From NCBI GenBank assembly GCA_030653435.1, contig JAURZI010000051.1, forward strand, positions 1-38,745: DNA of 38,745 nt. The letters run 5' to 3'. The notes below the pieces were generated by a model. The model saw only the letters and a program-made list of their open reading frames with translations, made no database searches and was not told the DNA's origin. A program made the position numbers and the translations under genes. Below are positions 8,254-16,294 of the stretch, in pieces (position 1 is the first letter of the stretch; each line of letters opens with the position of its first letter). The stretch comes from Methylovulum sp. (GTDB taxonomy: Bacteria > Pseudomonadota > Gammaproteobacteria > Methylococcales > Methylomonadaceae).

Positions 8254-8535
8254 ATGCCATATGTTCTGATTATCCATGAGGTGGCAGATTATCACGCGTG
8301 GAAAATAATATTCGATGAAGCTGCCAATATCAGAAAAGACGCCGGGGAAATCAGTTACCAGCTATTAAAATATGAGCACGATGCACATAACATTGTGCAT
8401 TTTTCAAGATGGTCGTCTTTAGATCATGCCAGAACATTTTTTGAGTCTCCTGAATTGGTGGAGATCAGAAACAAAGCAGGCGTAAAAGCGCCTGAATTTA
8501 TTTATCTAAACGAATTGGAAAACGGGGTTTTGTAA
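8254..8535 (+). CDS. Small dimeric alpha/beta-barrel (ABM-like) protein
   Basis: This 93-residue protein resembles antibiotic-biosynthesis-monooxygenase (ABM)/ferredoxin-like dimeric alpha-beta barrels. It starts with a hydrophobic strand (PYVLIIHEV), then a helix with W-x-x-x-F (YHAWKIIFDEAANIRKDAG). A second strand pair (ISYQLLKYE and NIVHFSRW) is followed by the S-L-D-H-A-R-T-F-F-E-S helix. These elements match the family, but no catalytic residue can be assigned. It starts 7 bases after moaA and is almost certainly co-transcribed, so a link to molybdoenzyme metabolism is possible but only inferred from position. Confidence 0.75.
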   Translation: MPYVLIIHEVADYHAWKIIFDEAANIRKDAGEISYQLLKYEHDAHNIVHFSRWSSLDHARTFFESPELVEIRNKAGVKAPEFIYLNELENGVL

Positions 8536-8722
8536 ATTTAACAAGCGTTCGGGGCAGACGCGCCGCTGTGCCGATGACTTAAGGCCAAGCCATTAGTTTT
8601 TTTTCAGCTAGGCCGACTGCCAGACCACCCTTTTCCCCTTCGGACCCAAACAAAGATTTTTTTGTTAGCGGATTTGAGGCCTGCGGGTGCCGAACATAAC
8701 GCCGTCCATCACCAGTTAGCTG

Positions 8723-8742
8723 GCACACCTGCACTGGTGTGC
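8723..8742 (+). promoter_or_regulatory. Hairpin in the rhlE leader
   Basis: A perfect 7-bp stem, GCACACC-TGCACT-GGTGTGC, ends 21 bases upstream of the rhlE start and just before the ribosome-binding site region CCAGAGG. It is followed by ATTATTTT, so it could act as a weak attenuator or as a structure controlling access to the ribosome-binding site. The 8536-8763 stretch holds no gene. Confidence 0.35.
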
Positions 8743-8763
8743 ATTATTTTCCAGAGGTTTTTG

Positions 8764-10059
8764 ATGTCTTTTAAGCAACTCGGTTTAACCGAAGCACTTC
8801 TTAACGCCGTAGCCGAACAAGGTTACACCACACCAACTCCGGTACAGCAAAAAACCATACCGTTGATTCTCGACGGCAAGGATATTCTGGCCGGGGCGCA
8901 AACCGGAACCGGTAAAACGGCCAGTTTTACCTTGCCGCTCTTGCAGCGACTAGCTGAAAATATCGATTTGCATCAAAAACCGCGCAGGATCAGGGCGTTA
9001 ATTTTAACGCCAACCCGTGAATTGACGATGCAAGTGTATGAAAGTGTCAAAACCTACGGCAAATATCTTCCCCTACACGCGGAAGCGGTTGTCGGCGGTG
9101 CCAGTATAGGTATGCAGACCCGCAATCTGCGCCGGGGTTGCGATATTGTGGTGGCAACGCCGGGGCGTTTGATTGACCATGTACAACAAAGGAATATCAA
9201 TTTGTCTTCGGTAGATATATTAGTGCTGGATGAGGCGGACCGCATGCTTGATATGGGCTTTTTGCCCGATATCCGGCGCATCATGGCGTTGCTTCCGAAA
9301 CAACGGCAAAGCCTGCTGTTTTCTGCGACGGTAGCGGATGCGGTAAAGGCACTGGCGGCGCAATTGCTTAACCAGCCGGTGGAAGTGAATGTCGCCAAGC
9401 AGAACGCCACGGCAGACAATGTTACCGAACAGATTTACGGTATTGGCCGGGAATACAAGCGTGAACTACTGTCTTATTTGATAGGCAGCAACAACTGGAA
9501 ACAGGTGCTGGTCTTTGTACGTACCCGACATGGCGCAGATCGCCTGGAAAAACAGTTGATTAGCGATGGCATCCGTACGGCGGCCTTACATGGCGACAAA
9601 ACCCAGGGCGCGCGTAATAAGGCGCTAGAGTCTTTTAAAAATGGCAAGGTGGCGGTGTTGGTCGCCACGGATATTGCGGCGCGTGGCTTGGATATCGATG
9701 ACTTGCCGCATGTGGTCAACTTCGATTTGCCGCAAGTGCCGGAAGATTATGTTCACCGTATAGGCCGCACCGGACGCGCTGGTTCTTCAGGAATCGCGTT
9801 ATCGCTGGTGTCTCCTGAAGACGCGTATATGTTGGCAGACATTGAAAAGTTTTTGAAACGGCAAATCCCGCGTGTCGCCGATACCGGTTATGAACCCGTG
9901 TCGTTAAAAGTGATGGACCAGCCTAAAAAGCATGCGCCCAACAAAACGACCGGGAAAAAAGATTTTCGGCACAGTAAAAAAACGGAACCCCGGAAAGTCA
10001 AGGCAGGGCAGGGCGAACAACGCAAGCCGCAACGCGAACAGCGCCGGGGCAAACGGTAG
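8764..10059 (+). CDS. rhlE: DEAD-box ATP-dependent RNA helicase, RhlE type
   Basis: A 431-residue DEAD-box helicase that unwinds RNA in ribosome assembly or mRNA turnover. Motifs in order: the Q motif ([14 protein letters not shown]...TPTPVQQ), Walker A AQTGTGKT, Ia PTRELTMQV, Ib [21 protein letters not shown] (LLFSATV), [29 protein letters not shown] and [12 protein letters not shown]. The tail after about residue 370 is rich in Lys and Arg ([19 protein letters not shown]), as expected for RNA tethering in RhlE. ATG 8764 gives the family N-terminus MSFKQLGL and follows a CCAGAGG site. A leader hairpin lies at 8723-8742. Its stop codon abuts the convergent DUF2288 gene with no spacer. Confidence 0.95.
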   Translation: MSFKQLGLTEALLNAVAEQGYTTPTPVQQKTIPLILDGKDILAGAQTGTGKTASFTLPLLQRLAENIDLHQKPRRIRALILTPTRELTMQVYESVKTYGKYLPLHAEAVVGGASIGMQTRNLRRGCDIVVATPGRLIDHVQQRNINLSSVDILVLDEADRMLDMGFLPDIRRIMALLPKQRQSLLFSATVADAVKALAAQLLNQPVEVNVAKQNATADNVTEQIYGIGREYKRELLSYLIGSNNWKQVLVFVRTRHGADRLEKQLISDGIRTAALHGDKTQGARNKALESFKNGKVAVLVATDIAARGLDIDDLPHVVNFDLPQVPEDYVHRIGRTGRAGSSGIALSLVSPEDAYMLADIEKFLKRQIPRVADTGYEPVSLKVMDQPKKHAPNKTTGKKDFRHSKKTEPRKVKAGQGEQRKPQREQRRGKR

Positions 10060-10353
10060 TTATTCCTGCACCAGTATCCACGGCTTAACAACGACCGCCC
10101 ATACATAGGCATCGGTTTCCAGCCAGTTGAGGGCTTGCTGGTCGGACACGGCGAACAATTGATTGTTTTCCAGCCACAGCGCAACCTGATGCCGATTGTC
10201 TATGGAAAATTGGTAGGCGACATCGACCAAATCGAGATCGGCGGCGACAAATATGGTGGAGCCGCTGGCAAAGAAACGCAGTAGTTCCCGCCACGGAATC
10301 TGTGATGTTTCCCAGTTTATTTTTTGCTTACTATCTATTATGCCGGCTGTCAT
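10060..10353 (-). CDS. DUF2288 family protein
   Basis: This 97-residue cytoplasmic protein belongs to a family of unknown function. The conserved pattern is clear: NWETSQIPWRELLRFFASGS, then VAADLDLVDVAYQFSIDN, then the C-terminal DAYVWAVVVKPWILVQE. The closing P-W-x-L-V-Q-E is characteristic of DUF2288. The gene is convergent with rhlE and the two stop codons are adjacent, so antisense overlap of the 3' ends is likely. No catalytic residues can be assigned. Confidence 0.85.
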   Translation of the reverse strand: MTAGIIDSKQKINWETSQIPWRELLRFFASGSTIFVAADLDLVDVAYQFSIDNRHQVALWLENNQLFAVSDQQALNWLETDAYVWAVVVKPWILVQE

Positions 10354-10396
10354 TGAAGGTTTAAATATGTTGTCGTTAGAAAATGGCTTGTTATTC

Positions 10397-10402
10397 TATA
10401 AT
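10397..10402 (+). promoter_or_regulatory. Predicted -10 box (TATAAT) of the TPR protein gene
   Basis: A perfect TATAAT lies 49 bases before the ATG at 10451. A weak -35 candidate is GTTAGA at 10375-10380 (16-base spacer). Translation then uses the strong AGGAGGA site at 10440-10446. Confidence 0.5.
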
Positions 10403-10450
10403 GATTAGCTAGGACGCTATTTAATTATAATAATTTAACGAGGAGGAACT

Positions 10451-11152
10451 ATGTCACTGTTATCATCGTTCACAAAACGCAACAAACTTACCGCAACTAT
10501 TAAGCAAACCGCACAGGCGCGCAAAAGCGAAGGCACAGCCGCCGACCACTTGTTTAAAGGCGCTTATCAAGGCTATGCAGAATTGTTGCTTGATGATCCG
10601 TTGCGGGCTGATGCGCTTTATAACTGGGGATTTGCATTATTGCACCAAGCGAAAACCAAAGCCGGTTTTGAAGCTGCAAAAATTTACCAGGATGCCGTCA
10701 ATAAGTTCGCATTCTGCATGCTGATCAACCCCAACTATTTAGCCGCAGCGATTAATGGCGGCGTTGCCTACATGGACTTAGCCCGGCTTACTCAAGTGGA
10801 GCCCGATGATGAATTATACCATCTGGCTAAAAAACAGTTCGAAACCGCCAATGCCATCCACAAGGGCACGGCTTCATATAATTTGGCCTGTATTTATGCC
10901 TTGCGCGGTGACCAGGATGCTTGTTTGACAGCCTTGGAAAATTCCCGGGATAACGGCAGTTTGCCAGAGTTTGATGACATCATGGGCGATCCTGATTTGG
11001 ACCTTGTCAAAGGACAGCAATGGTTTGTTGATTTTGTTGAGGCCTTGGGTAAAAAGACGGAAAGCCCAGTTGTCGCGGCCGATGCAGCGCCTGTTGAAGA
11101 AGCCGCAGTTGGGGAGCTTGCCGATATCGAAACAATGCCGACTGAAGACTAA
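10451..11152 (+). CDS. Soluble TPR-repeat protein
   Basis: A 233-residue cytoplasmic protein with tetratricopeptide-like helical repeats. Repeat-like segments are DPLRADALYNWGFALLHQA (about residues 50-70), NKFAFCMLINPNYLAAAINGG (about 85-110) and GTASYNLACIYALRGDQDACL (about 135-160), each with the expected small/aromatic positions. TPR domains bind peptides or assemble complexes, and no enzyme domain is seen. The C-terminus is acidic and alanine-rich (AADAAPVEEAAVGELADIE), probably disordered. An excellent Shine-Dalgarno (GAGGAGGAACT) precedes the ATG, suggesting high expression. The partner is unknown. The gene stands alone between DUF2288 and DUF1415 genes. Confidence 0.75.
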   Translation: MSLLSSFTKRNKLTATIKQTAQARKSEGTAADHLFKGAYQGYAELLLDDPLRADALYNWGFALLHQAKTKAGFEAAKIYQDAVNKFAFCMLINPNYLAAAINGGVAYMDLARLTQVEPDDELYHLAKKQFETANAIHKGTASYNLACIYALRGDQDACLTALENSRDNGSLPEFDDIMGDPDLDLVKGQQWFVDFVEALGKKTESPVVAADAAPVEEAAVGELADIETMPTED

Positions 11153-11243
11153 GCTATGGTGTTCCGAGCGTTATGATGGCGATGATTCCCGGATGGAGCG
11201 GGCTGCCGAATTTGGCGAAACGCGTGGTGACCCTGCTGTACGG

Positions 11244-11804
11244 TTATTTGTCCAGTATATAACATGCTTTCAGTAAAGCCTGCATTGTTGTAAGGCCTAG
11301 GCTACGCGTCAGTTCAATATTGCGTTGCGGAATGGCTTCAGGTTGCGGGTAGCTGTCTATAGCCAGTTCTAGGCTAGCTTCCCGTAACAGATGCAGCATA
11401 GGGTAAGGGGAGCGGTTGGTGTAATTGGCGGCATCATCAGGCCGTGCACCATCAAAACAGTAGTGAGGATGAAAGCTGGCCAATTGGTATATGCCCTCAT
11501 AGCCCTGTTCCAGCATTAACGCTTCGGCAATTTCAAGGAAATCCAGATAGCTGTCAAAGTCTGCAAAAGCTTTGGCATAGATGAGTAACGTGGTTTCTAT
11601 GCGCTCATCAGCATCCAATAAGCCGCACTCGTCAATTAAATCAAGCAGACAGCTTTCAGTATCGGTGTTATGGTTGACAGTAAAGCGGATGCTTCCGCAG
11701 TCAAGCTCACGTTTTGCAAATGGACAGATACTGTGTTCGATTACGACGGTTTTTAGCCATGTCTGCGTGGCGTTGAGAAAAGGGGCAGATTTGTTGTCGG
11801 GCAT
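11244..11804 (-). CDS. DUF1415 family protein
   Basis: A 186-residue protein of the DUF1415 family, function unknown. Diagnostic segments are TWLKTVVIEHSICPFAKREL near the N-terminus, where a conserved Cys-Pro-Phe sits, and the central GYEGIYQLASFHPHYCFDG followed by NYTNRSPYPMLHLLREASLE. The invariant N-x-x-N-R-S-P-x-P core is intact. The conserved Cys and His residues suggest a metal- or redox-linked role, but this is inference. The gene is divergent from the FNR-type regulator, with a shared 92-base promoter region that includes a 14-bp palindrome. Confidence 0.87.
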   Translation of the reverse strand: MPDNKSAPFLNATQTWLKTVVIEHSICPFAKRELDCGSIRFTVNHNTDTESCLLDLIDECGLLDADERIETTLLIYAKAFADFDSYLDFLEIAEALMLEQGYEGIYQLASFHPHYCFDGARPDDAANYTNRSPYPMLHLLREASLELAIDSYPQPEAIPQRNIELTRSLGLTTMQALLKACYILDK

Positions 11805-11849
11805 GATGGCTAGGCTCGCTGATGGGTATGTTGTTGATGAATGTATTGT

Positions 11850-11863
11850 TGATCAATTGATCA
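11850..11863. promoter_or_regulatory. 14-bp palindrome upstream of the FNR-type gene
   Basis: TGATCAATTGATCA is a perfect palindrome 33 bases before the regulator's ATG at 11897. Its half-sites resemble FNR half-sites (TTGAT/ATCAA) but the spacer is 6 bases instead of 4. It could be an autoregulatory operator of the adjacent FNR-family gene or of the divergent DUF1415 gene. Confidence 0.45.
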
Positions 11864-11896
11864 GTGCCTACCGATAATATCAAGGATAGTGATGTG

Positions 11897-12637
11897 ATGG
11901 AATTTGCCAAAACCGGGATGTCTTGCCCTGATTGCAGGCTGGCCGACTTATGCCTGCCTTATGGCCTACATGTCAACGAAGTACAGCAGCTTGCCCGTAT
12001 TGTAAAAAATAAGCGGCCGCTTAAAACAGATGAATATTTGTACTTGCAAGGTGATGAATGCCAAAGTTTGTATGCGGTCAAATCGGGCTCATTCCGCAGC
12101 TTTATTGCCCATGCGGATGGGTCTGAGCAAACGATAGGCTTTTATTTGCCTGGTGAGCTGATGGGTCTGGATTCTTTACAGCACGGGCGCTTTACGTGTT
12201 CTACTGTTGCGCTGGAAACTGGGGCAGTGTGTGATGTGCCTTTATCTCGCCTTAACGAGCTATGCAGCGAAATACCAGGGCTACAGATTCAAATGATGCG
12301 TATGCTAAGCAAGGAAATTGTTGCCGATCATGACAAAATTGTGTTATTGGGGCATCGTACGGCGAAAGAAAAAATGGCGACATTTATATTGATGCTGTCA
12401 ATACGTTACGGTGCTTTAGGTTTTTCAAACACGGTTTTTAATTTAAGCATGCGTCGCCAAGATATTGCCAATTTTCTTGGCCTGACAATCGAGACGGTTA
12501 GCCGTCAACTCGCTGAACTCAGCAAGCAAGGCATTATCACCGTTAAGCAGCGTGGGGTGCAAATTAACAATCTCGATTTATTAAAAGCAATTGTCGATAT
12601 TGTCCCGCAGACTGATTGTATTTCGGACAGCCGTTGA
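11897..12637 (+). CDS. fnr: FNR-type oxygen-sensing transcription regulator (Crp/Fnr family)
   Basis: A 246-residue CRP/FNR-family regulator that should sense O2 through a [4Fe-4S] cluster. The cluster cysteines Cys10, Cys13 and Cys19 (CPDCRLADLC) plus Cys112 (GAVCDVP) keep the exact 93-residue spacing of E. coli FNR Cys29-Cys122. The cyclic-nucleotide-like sensor domain (about 25-130) and dimer helix are followed by the winged helix. Its recognition helix LGLTIETVSRQL has Glu199, Ser202 and Arg203, the residues that read TTGAT half-sites. ATG 11897 is preceded by AAGGA. An in-frame GTG at 11864 would add an unconserved tail and overlap the palindrome. A consensus FNR box lies nearby at 12914-12927. 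Confidence 0.93.
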   Translation: MEFAKTGMSCPDCRLADLCLPYGLHVNEVQQLARIVKNKRPLKTDEYLYLQGDECQSLYAVKSGSFRSFIAHADGSEQTIGFYLPGELMGLDSLQHGRFTCSTVALETGAVCDVPLSRLNELCSEIPGLQIQMMRMLSKEIVADHDKIVLLGHRTAKEKMATFILMLSIRYGALGFSNTVFNLSMRRQDIANFLGLTIETVSRQLAELSKQGIITVKQRGVQINNLDLLKAIVDIVPQTDCISDSR

Positions 12638-12674
12638 GTTGATGGCTGCACGGACTGCGCCTCCGTCAACTCAA
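12634..12674. terminator. Hairpin between convergent fnr and lipoprotein genes
   Basis: A 12-bp stem (TTGAGTTGATGG pairing with CCGTCAACTCAA, with one G-T pair) encloses a 17-nt loop. It overlaps the fnr stop codon and ends 16 bases before the stop of the convergent lipoprotein gene. It lacks a T-run, so it may be a 3'-end-stabilising hairpin or a Rho-dependent boundary working in both directions. Confidence 0.5.
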
Positions 12675-12690
12675 TCCGCCGTAGCAGCGT

Positions 12691-12807
12691 TTATTTTGCA
12701 GGTTGTGCAGATGCGCTTGCTGGTTTATCAGGGCCTTTACCTGAATCACAAGCAGTAAGGGTTGCAGCGGCAATGGCTAGTATAAATAAATAGCTAACAG
12801 TTTTCAT
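12691..12807 (-). CDS. Very small lipoprotein (38 residues)
   Basis: Reading leftward from the ATG at 12807, the frame starts MKTVSYLFILAIAAATLTAC and continues with only 18 more residues, DSGKGPDKPASASAQPAK, before TAA. This is a complete lipoprotein signal peptide: Lys, a hydrophobic core and an L-T-A-C lipobox with Cys20. It is followed by a short Pro/Ala/Ser/Lys tail. A good Shine-Dalgarno (GGAGA) stands about 9 bases upstream. The +2 Asp after the lipid-modified Cys would argue for inner-membrane retention under the E. coli rule. It resembles small entericidin-like or LptM-like lipoproteins only in size. It is probably activated by FNR through the box at 12914-12927. Confidence 0.75.
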   Translation of the reverse strand: MKTVSYLFILAIAAATLTACDSGKGPDKPASASAQPAK

Positions 12808-12913
12808 AGGCGTGTCTCTCCAAGTTTAAATTGTTCTCTTACCTGACTGGAAAGAGAATCTTTATGACCCTTGCTAGGGTTTAGTTATTGTGGCACGAAG
12901 TGCTGGGGCGCAT

Positions 12914-12927
12914 TTGATCCAAATCAA
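12914..12927 (-). promoter_or_regulatory. Perfect FNR/ANR binding box
   Basis: TTGATCCAAATCAA matches the full FNR consensus TTGAT-N4-ATCAA. It lies 107 bases upstream of the 38-residue lipoprotein start, between that gene and the stop of the hydrolase at 12935. A class II FNR promoter with the box at -41.5 would place its -10 near 12886-12891, where the minus strand reads ACAATAACT, an acceptable -10. The fnr gene sits on the far side of the lipoprotein. Confidence 0.75.
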
Positions 12928-12934
12928 AAGCGCT

Positions 12935-13711
12935 TCAGATGACCGCTAAAAAATTTTCCACTTGCGCGACAAATGCCGTCGGCTGTTGCACATGCAGCCA
13001 GTGCCCGGCTTCGGCAATGGACCTCAACGTGGCGTCGGGGAATAACTCATGGAGATCTGCGGCGTTGACATAGCTGGAGTCTGCACCGGAGACAAACAGG
13101 GAGGCTTTGTCAAACGGCATTAAATGCTTGGTGTCTGGAAAGGCAACAATATTCGGTGCTGTTTGCCGGAAAATATCCAGATCTATCCGCCAGCTGTATG
13201 CGCCGTTTTTAAGGATGAGATTTTGCAGTAGGAACTGGCGATAACTTAAGTCGGGTATGGCAGCGGCAAGATGATTGTCCGCCTGTTTGCGGTTGCTGAT
13301 GGTTGTTAGCGGCAAGGTTTTGAGCGCAGCAATTAGCGGGTCAAAGCTATGCTGGTAAGTGACTGGCGCAATATCGGCAATAATCAGCTTGTTGATGCGG
13401 TCAGGATGGTTAAGGGCAAACCACATCGCCAGTTTTCCGCCCATGCTGTGCCCTAACAAGCTGGCTGTCGCCAAGTCTTGCTGGTCAAGAAAAAGCAATA
13501 AATCAGCCGCCATCGCCGGGTAATCCATAAGTGGATGATGCGGTGACGCGCCGTGGTTACGCAGATCCGGCACATAAACATGGTGATGGTCTGCCAGCCT
13601 TTCCGCCACTTGCCGCCAGTTACGCGACGACGCGAAAAAACCGTGCAGGATAAGCAGCGGTGGTAGGGTCCGGTCGCCAAAGTCTTCAAATGCTAAGCTG
13701 ATGACCGCCAT
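12935..13711 (-). CDS. Alpha/beta-hydrolase esterase (YbfF-like)
   Basis: A 258-residue alpha/beta-hydrolase. The oxyanion motif is LHGFFASSRNW, the strand-turn DLRNHGAS precedes it in the usual way, and the nucleophile elbow is GHSMGG with Ser89. The acid is probably the Asp in FVSGADSSYV, and the catalytic His is in EAGHWLHVQQP. This arrangement is that of YbfF-type esterases acting on acyl esters or acyl-CoA in the cytoplasm. The natural substrate is unknown. The start is fixed by coupling: its ATG at 13711 shares one base with the TAA of the DUF445 gene (TAATG). It is the last gene of a minus-strand pair. Confidence 0.88.
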   Translation of the reverse strand: MAVISLAFEDFGDRTLPPLLILHGFFASSRNWRQVAERLADHHHVYVPDLRNHGASPHHPLMDYPAMAADLLLFLDQQDLATASLLGHSMGGKLAMWFALNHPDRINKLIIADIAPVTYQHSFDPLIAALKTLPLTTISNRKQADNHLAAAIPDLSYRQFLLQNLILKNGAYSWRIDLDIFRQTAPNIVAFPDTKHLMPFDKASLFVSGADSSYVNAADLHELFPDATLRSIAEAGHWLHVQQPTAFVAQVENFLAVI

Positions 13712-14427
13712 TATGCAAACGCAAACAATGCGCCCATCAATCCACCGAAAATGCCCCCCCAAACCACCAGCCAGCCCAGATGTTCGTGGATAATCGCCTG
13801 CACCATTTCCTTAACCAGTTGCGGTGTCAGTTCGCTGAGCCGCTTGTCGATGACGGTTTCAATTTTACCGACGATGTCGCTGCTGATTTTATGGGCATCC
13901 AGCCCTTGTTGCAACGCATCTTTAAATGGCTCGGAGTCCGCCATTTCAGCCAGGGTTACGCGCATTTTTTCGGTAAACGGCTCTTTTAATGGCGTTAGCG
14001 CTTCGTTACCGCCCATCATCAGCAACATGCCGCCGAAAGACGATTCCATGATGGATGAGACTAAGCCTTCATAAATTTTGTCGTAATTGACGGCGTTTAA
14101 TAATGGTTCAAGGTTTAGCAGCTTGCCACCTTCACGCTCTTCATCTTCGATAAACTGGCCGATGTTTTTTTCGGTGAAAAACTGTTCCATCATCAATTGC
14201 TTGATGGATTGTTTAAAATCTTCAAAGCGTTCGGGGATAACGCCTGAGCCGTACAAATAAGGCACTTTCTCAAACAGCATGTGTATGGCCAGCCAGTTTG
14301 TCATTGCTCCGGATAATGCAAAAAAACCTATGGATTTGATGAGTGGCACGGAGAACATAGTGCCGATAGCAATAATAACAACAGCGGTAACATTGGTGGC
14401 AAAGCTTTTGTTCAATCGTTCTTTCAT
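13711..14427 (-). CDS. DUF445 family membrane protein
   Basis: A 238-residue protein with an N-terminal hydrophobic region (TAVVIIAIGTMFSVPLIKSI, GFFALSGAMTNWLAIHMLFE) and a C-terminal membrane helix (LVVWGGIFGGLMGALFAFA). Between them is a helical soluble domain with KQSIKQLMMEQFFTEKNIGQF. The N-T-x-x-A-I-(H/K)-M-L-F-(E/R) pattern, here NWLAIHMLFEKVPYLYGSGVIPERF, is the signature of DUF445, whose members are envelope proteins of unknown role. It overlaps the downstream esterase by one base, so the two are translationally coupled. A functional link between the two proteins is only inferred. Confidence 0.85.
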   Translation of the reverse strand: MKERLNKSFATNVTAVVIIAIGTMFSVPLIKSIGFFALSGAMTNWLAIHMLFEKVPYLYGSGVIPERFEDFKQSIKQLMMEQFFTEKNIGQFIEDEEREGGKLLNLEPLLNAVNYDKIYEGLVSSIMESSFGGMLLMMGGNEALTPLKEPFTEKMRVTLAEMADSEPFKDALQQGLDAHKISSDIVGKIETVIDKRLSELTPQLVKEMVQAIIHEHLGWLVVWGGIFGGLMGALFAFA

Positions 14428-14527
14428 GGTTGTCAGCTAGAATGCGGTTATTAAACGTATAGTTAAAGTATAAACAAGCAGATACCACGATCCCTTGCAT
14501 CTGATGGCCTTGTTGGCGAACCGATGG

Positions 14528-15331
14528 TTATCCCGAGTTTTTTAACACTATTTTTGCTTCATTCCAGTACGCGTCGAGTTCGATCAGTTCGCAGTCCTTA
14601 AGCGCCCTGCCGGAAGCACCTACCTGCCGTTCGATATAATGAAAACGTTTGGAGAATTTTTTTGTGCTTTGCTTCAGCGCGATTTCAGGATTGACCTTTA
14701 AGTGCCGGGCCAGGTTGACGGCAACCAGCAATAAATCACCGACCTCTTCCTGAATATGCGCCTGATCGCCGGACGCCACGGCTTCCTTAATTTCGTCCAG
14801 CTCTTCCAGTACCTTGGCAAATACGGGTTCCACATCGGGCCAGTCGAAGCCGTGCTGTGCAGCCCTATCCTGAATTTTTTCACATTCCATCAGTGCCGGG
14901 AGACTGCTTGCGACACCAGCTAAGACGCTGTGTTGTGCCGGTGCTTTGCTTTTTTCGAGGCGTTCTTCGGCCTTGGCTTGTTCCCAAGCTTGATGGCGTT
15001 CCTCATCACTGTAAAAAACGGCATCGGCAAAAACATGTGGATGCCTGCGGATCAACTTGTCGCTTATGCTTGAGGAAACCTGTTCAAACGTAAACAAGCC
15101 GCGTTCCTCGGCAATTTGGGCGTGAAAAACAACTTGCAGCAATAAATCGCCCAGTTCCGAGCGCAGGTCATCGACATCGTTGCGTTCAATGGCGTCGACG
15201 ACTTCATAGGCTTCTTCTATCACATACGGTATCAAACTGGCGAAGTCCTGTTTGACATCCCACGCACACCCGGTTTCCGGGTGGCGCAGCTTAGCCATAA
15301 TATTCAGCAGTTGTTGGGTATTTTTCAGCAT
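14528..15331 (-). CDS. mazG: Nucleoside triphosphate pyrophosphohydrolase MazG
   Basis: A 267-residue house-cleaning enzyme that hydrolyses (d)NTPs to monophosphates and pyrophosphate. It has two MazG helical modules. The first shows LRHPETGCAWDVKQDFASLIPYVIEEAYEV, with the E-E-x-x-E metal motif, and LRSELGDLLLQVVFHAQIAEE with E-x-x-D. The second shows KVLEELDEIKEAVASG and IQEEVGDLLLVAVNLARHL. Length and order match E. coli MazG. ATG 15331 is chosen because it gives the canonical MLKNTQQLLNIMAKLR start; a longer in-frame start at 15403 would overlap the upstream kinase. The PfkB-kinase stop lies 16 bases upstream, so the genes are likely co-transcribed. Confidence 0.95.
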   Translation of the reverse strand: MLKNTQQLLNIMAKLRHPETGCAWDVKQDFASLIPYVIEEAYEVVDAIERNDVDDLRSELGDLLLQVVFHAQIAEERGLFTFEQVSSSISDKLIRRHPHVFADAVFYSDEERHQAWEQAKAEERLEKSKAPAQHSVLAGVASSLPALMECEKIQDRAAQHGFDWPDVEPVFAKVLEELDEIKEAVASGDQAHIQEEVGDLLLVAVNLARHLKVNPEIALKQSTKKFSKRFHYIERQVGASGRALKDCELIELDAYWNEAKIVLKNSG

Positions 15332-15347
15332 GGCTAAATAACCCCCC

Positions 15348-16283
15348 TTAAAAGCTGCTGCCAAAGTTTTCGTGGTAGCGCTGCCTGAATGTGGGGATGT
15401 CAAAACTATGGTTCTGGGTGCCGTGGTGTTCGATTTTAATGGCGCCCATTAACGAGGCGATGCGCCCGGTAGTTTCCCAATCGAATTCATTCATCAAACC
15501 ATATAATAAACCTGCGCGGTAAGCGTCGCCACAACCGGTGGGGTCATTGACTGTTTTAGGTAGTGCTGCCGGAATCGAGATGCACCGGCCTTGGGTGTAG
15601 ATTTTGGAACCTTGGGCGCCTAACGTAATGATTAATGCGCCGACGCGCTCGGCTATTTGTTCGAGCGATAGTCCTGTGCGCTCCTGCATGAGTTCGGATT
15701 CATAGTCGTTTAAGGTCACCCACGTCGCCTGATCAATAAACGTGAGCAATTCGGCGCCGCTAAACATCGGCATGCCTTGGCCAGGATCAAAAATAAACGG
15801 TATGCCCAGTTCGGCAAACTGTCCGGCATGCTGGATCATGCCGTCTTTGCCGTCAGGCGATACGATGCCTATGGTGATGTCGCCCCTATCGGTAGGGATG
15901 GCGTTGACCTCTGAAAAACTCATCGCGCCGGGATGGAAGGCGGTGATTTGGTTGCCGTCCTGGTCGGTGGTGATATAAGCCTGGCCCGTGTACTGATTAT
16001 CCAGAATGTGGATGAATTCGCTGGACAAGCTGTTTTGGCTCAACCATTGGCTATAAGGCTCGAAATCATGACCTACCACAGCCATGATCAGCGGCTCTTC
16101 ACCGAGCAAATTCAGGTTATAAGCGATGTTGCCGGCACAGCCGCCGTACTCACGGCGCAGCACGGGCACCAAAAAGGAGACGTTCAGGATATGGACTTTT
16201 TCCGGCAAGATATGATGTTTGAATTTGTCATGAAAGACCATGATGGTGTCGTAAGCCATCGAACCGCAGATTAAAGCGCTCAT
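15348..16283 (-). CDS. PfkB-family carbohydrate/nucleoside kinase (adenosine-kinase-like)
   Basis: A 311-residue PfkB/ribokinase-fold kinase. The N-terminal substrate region starts MSALICGSMAYDTIMVF, and REYGGCAGNIAYNLNLLGEEP carries the G-G-x-x-x-N of signature 1. The C-terminal signature DPTGCGDAYRAGLLYGL carries the anion hole and catalytic Asp (GCGDAYRAG). LGAQGSKIY is the ATP-side strand. Substrate is probably a sugar or adenosine; this subgroup is often annotated as adenosine kinase, which cannot be settled here. ATG 16283 starts 11 bases after the dgkA stop. It sits between dgkA and mazG in one tight minus-strand run. Confidence 0.88.
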   Translation of the reverse strand: MSALICGSMAYDTIMVFHDKFKHHILPEKVHILNVSFLVPVLRREYGGCAGNIAYNLNLLGEEPLIMAVVGHDFEPYSQWLSQNSLSSEFIHILDNQYTGQAYITTDQDGNQITAFHPGAMSFSEVNAIPTDRGDITIGIVSPDGKDGMIQHAGQFAELGIPFIFDPGQGMPMFSGAELLTFIDQATWVTLNDYESELMQERTGLSLEQIAERVGALIITLGAQGSKIYTQGRCISIPAALPKTVNDPTGCGDAYRAGLLYGLMNEFDWETTGRIASLMGAIKIEHHGTQNHSFDIPTFRQRYHENFGSSF

Positions 16284-16294
16284 TATAAAGATTC

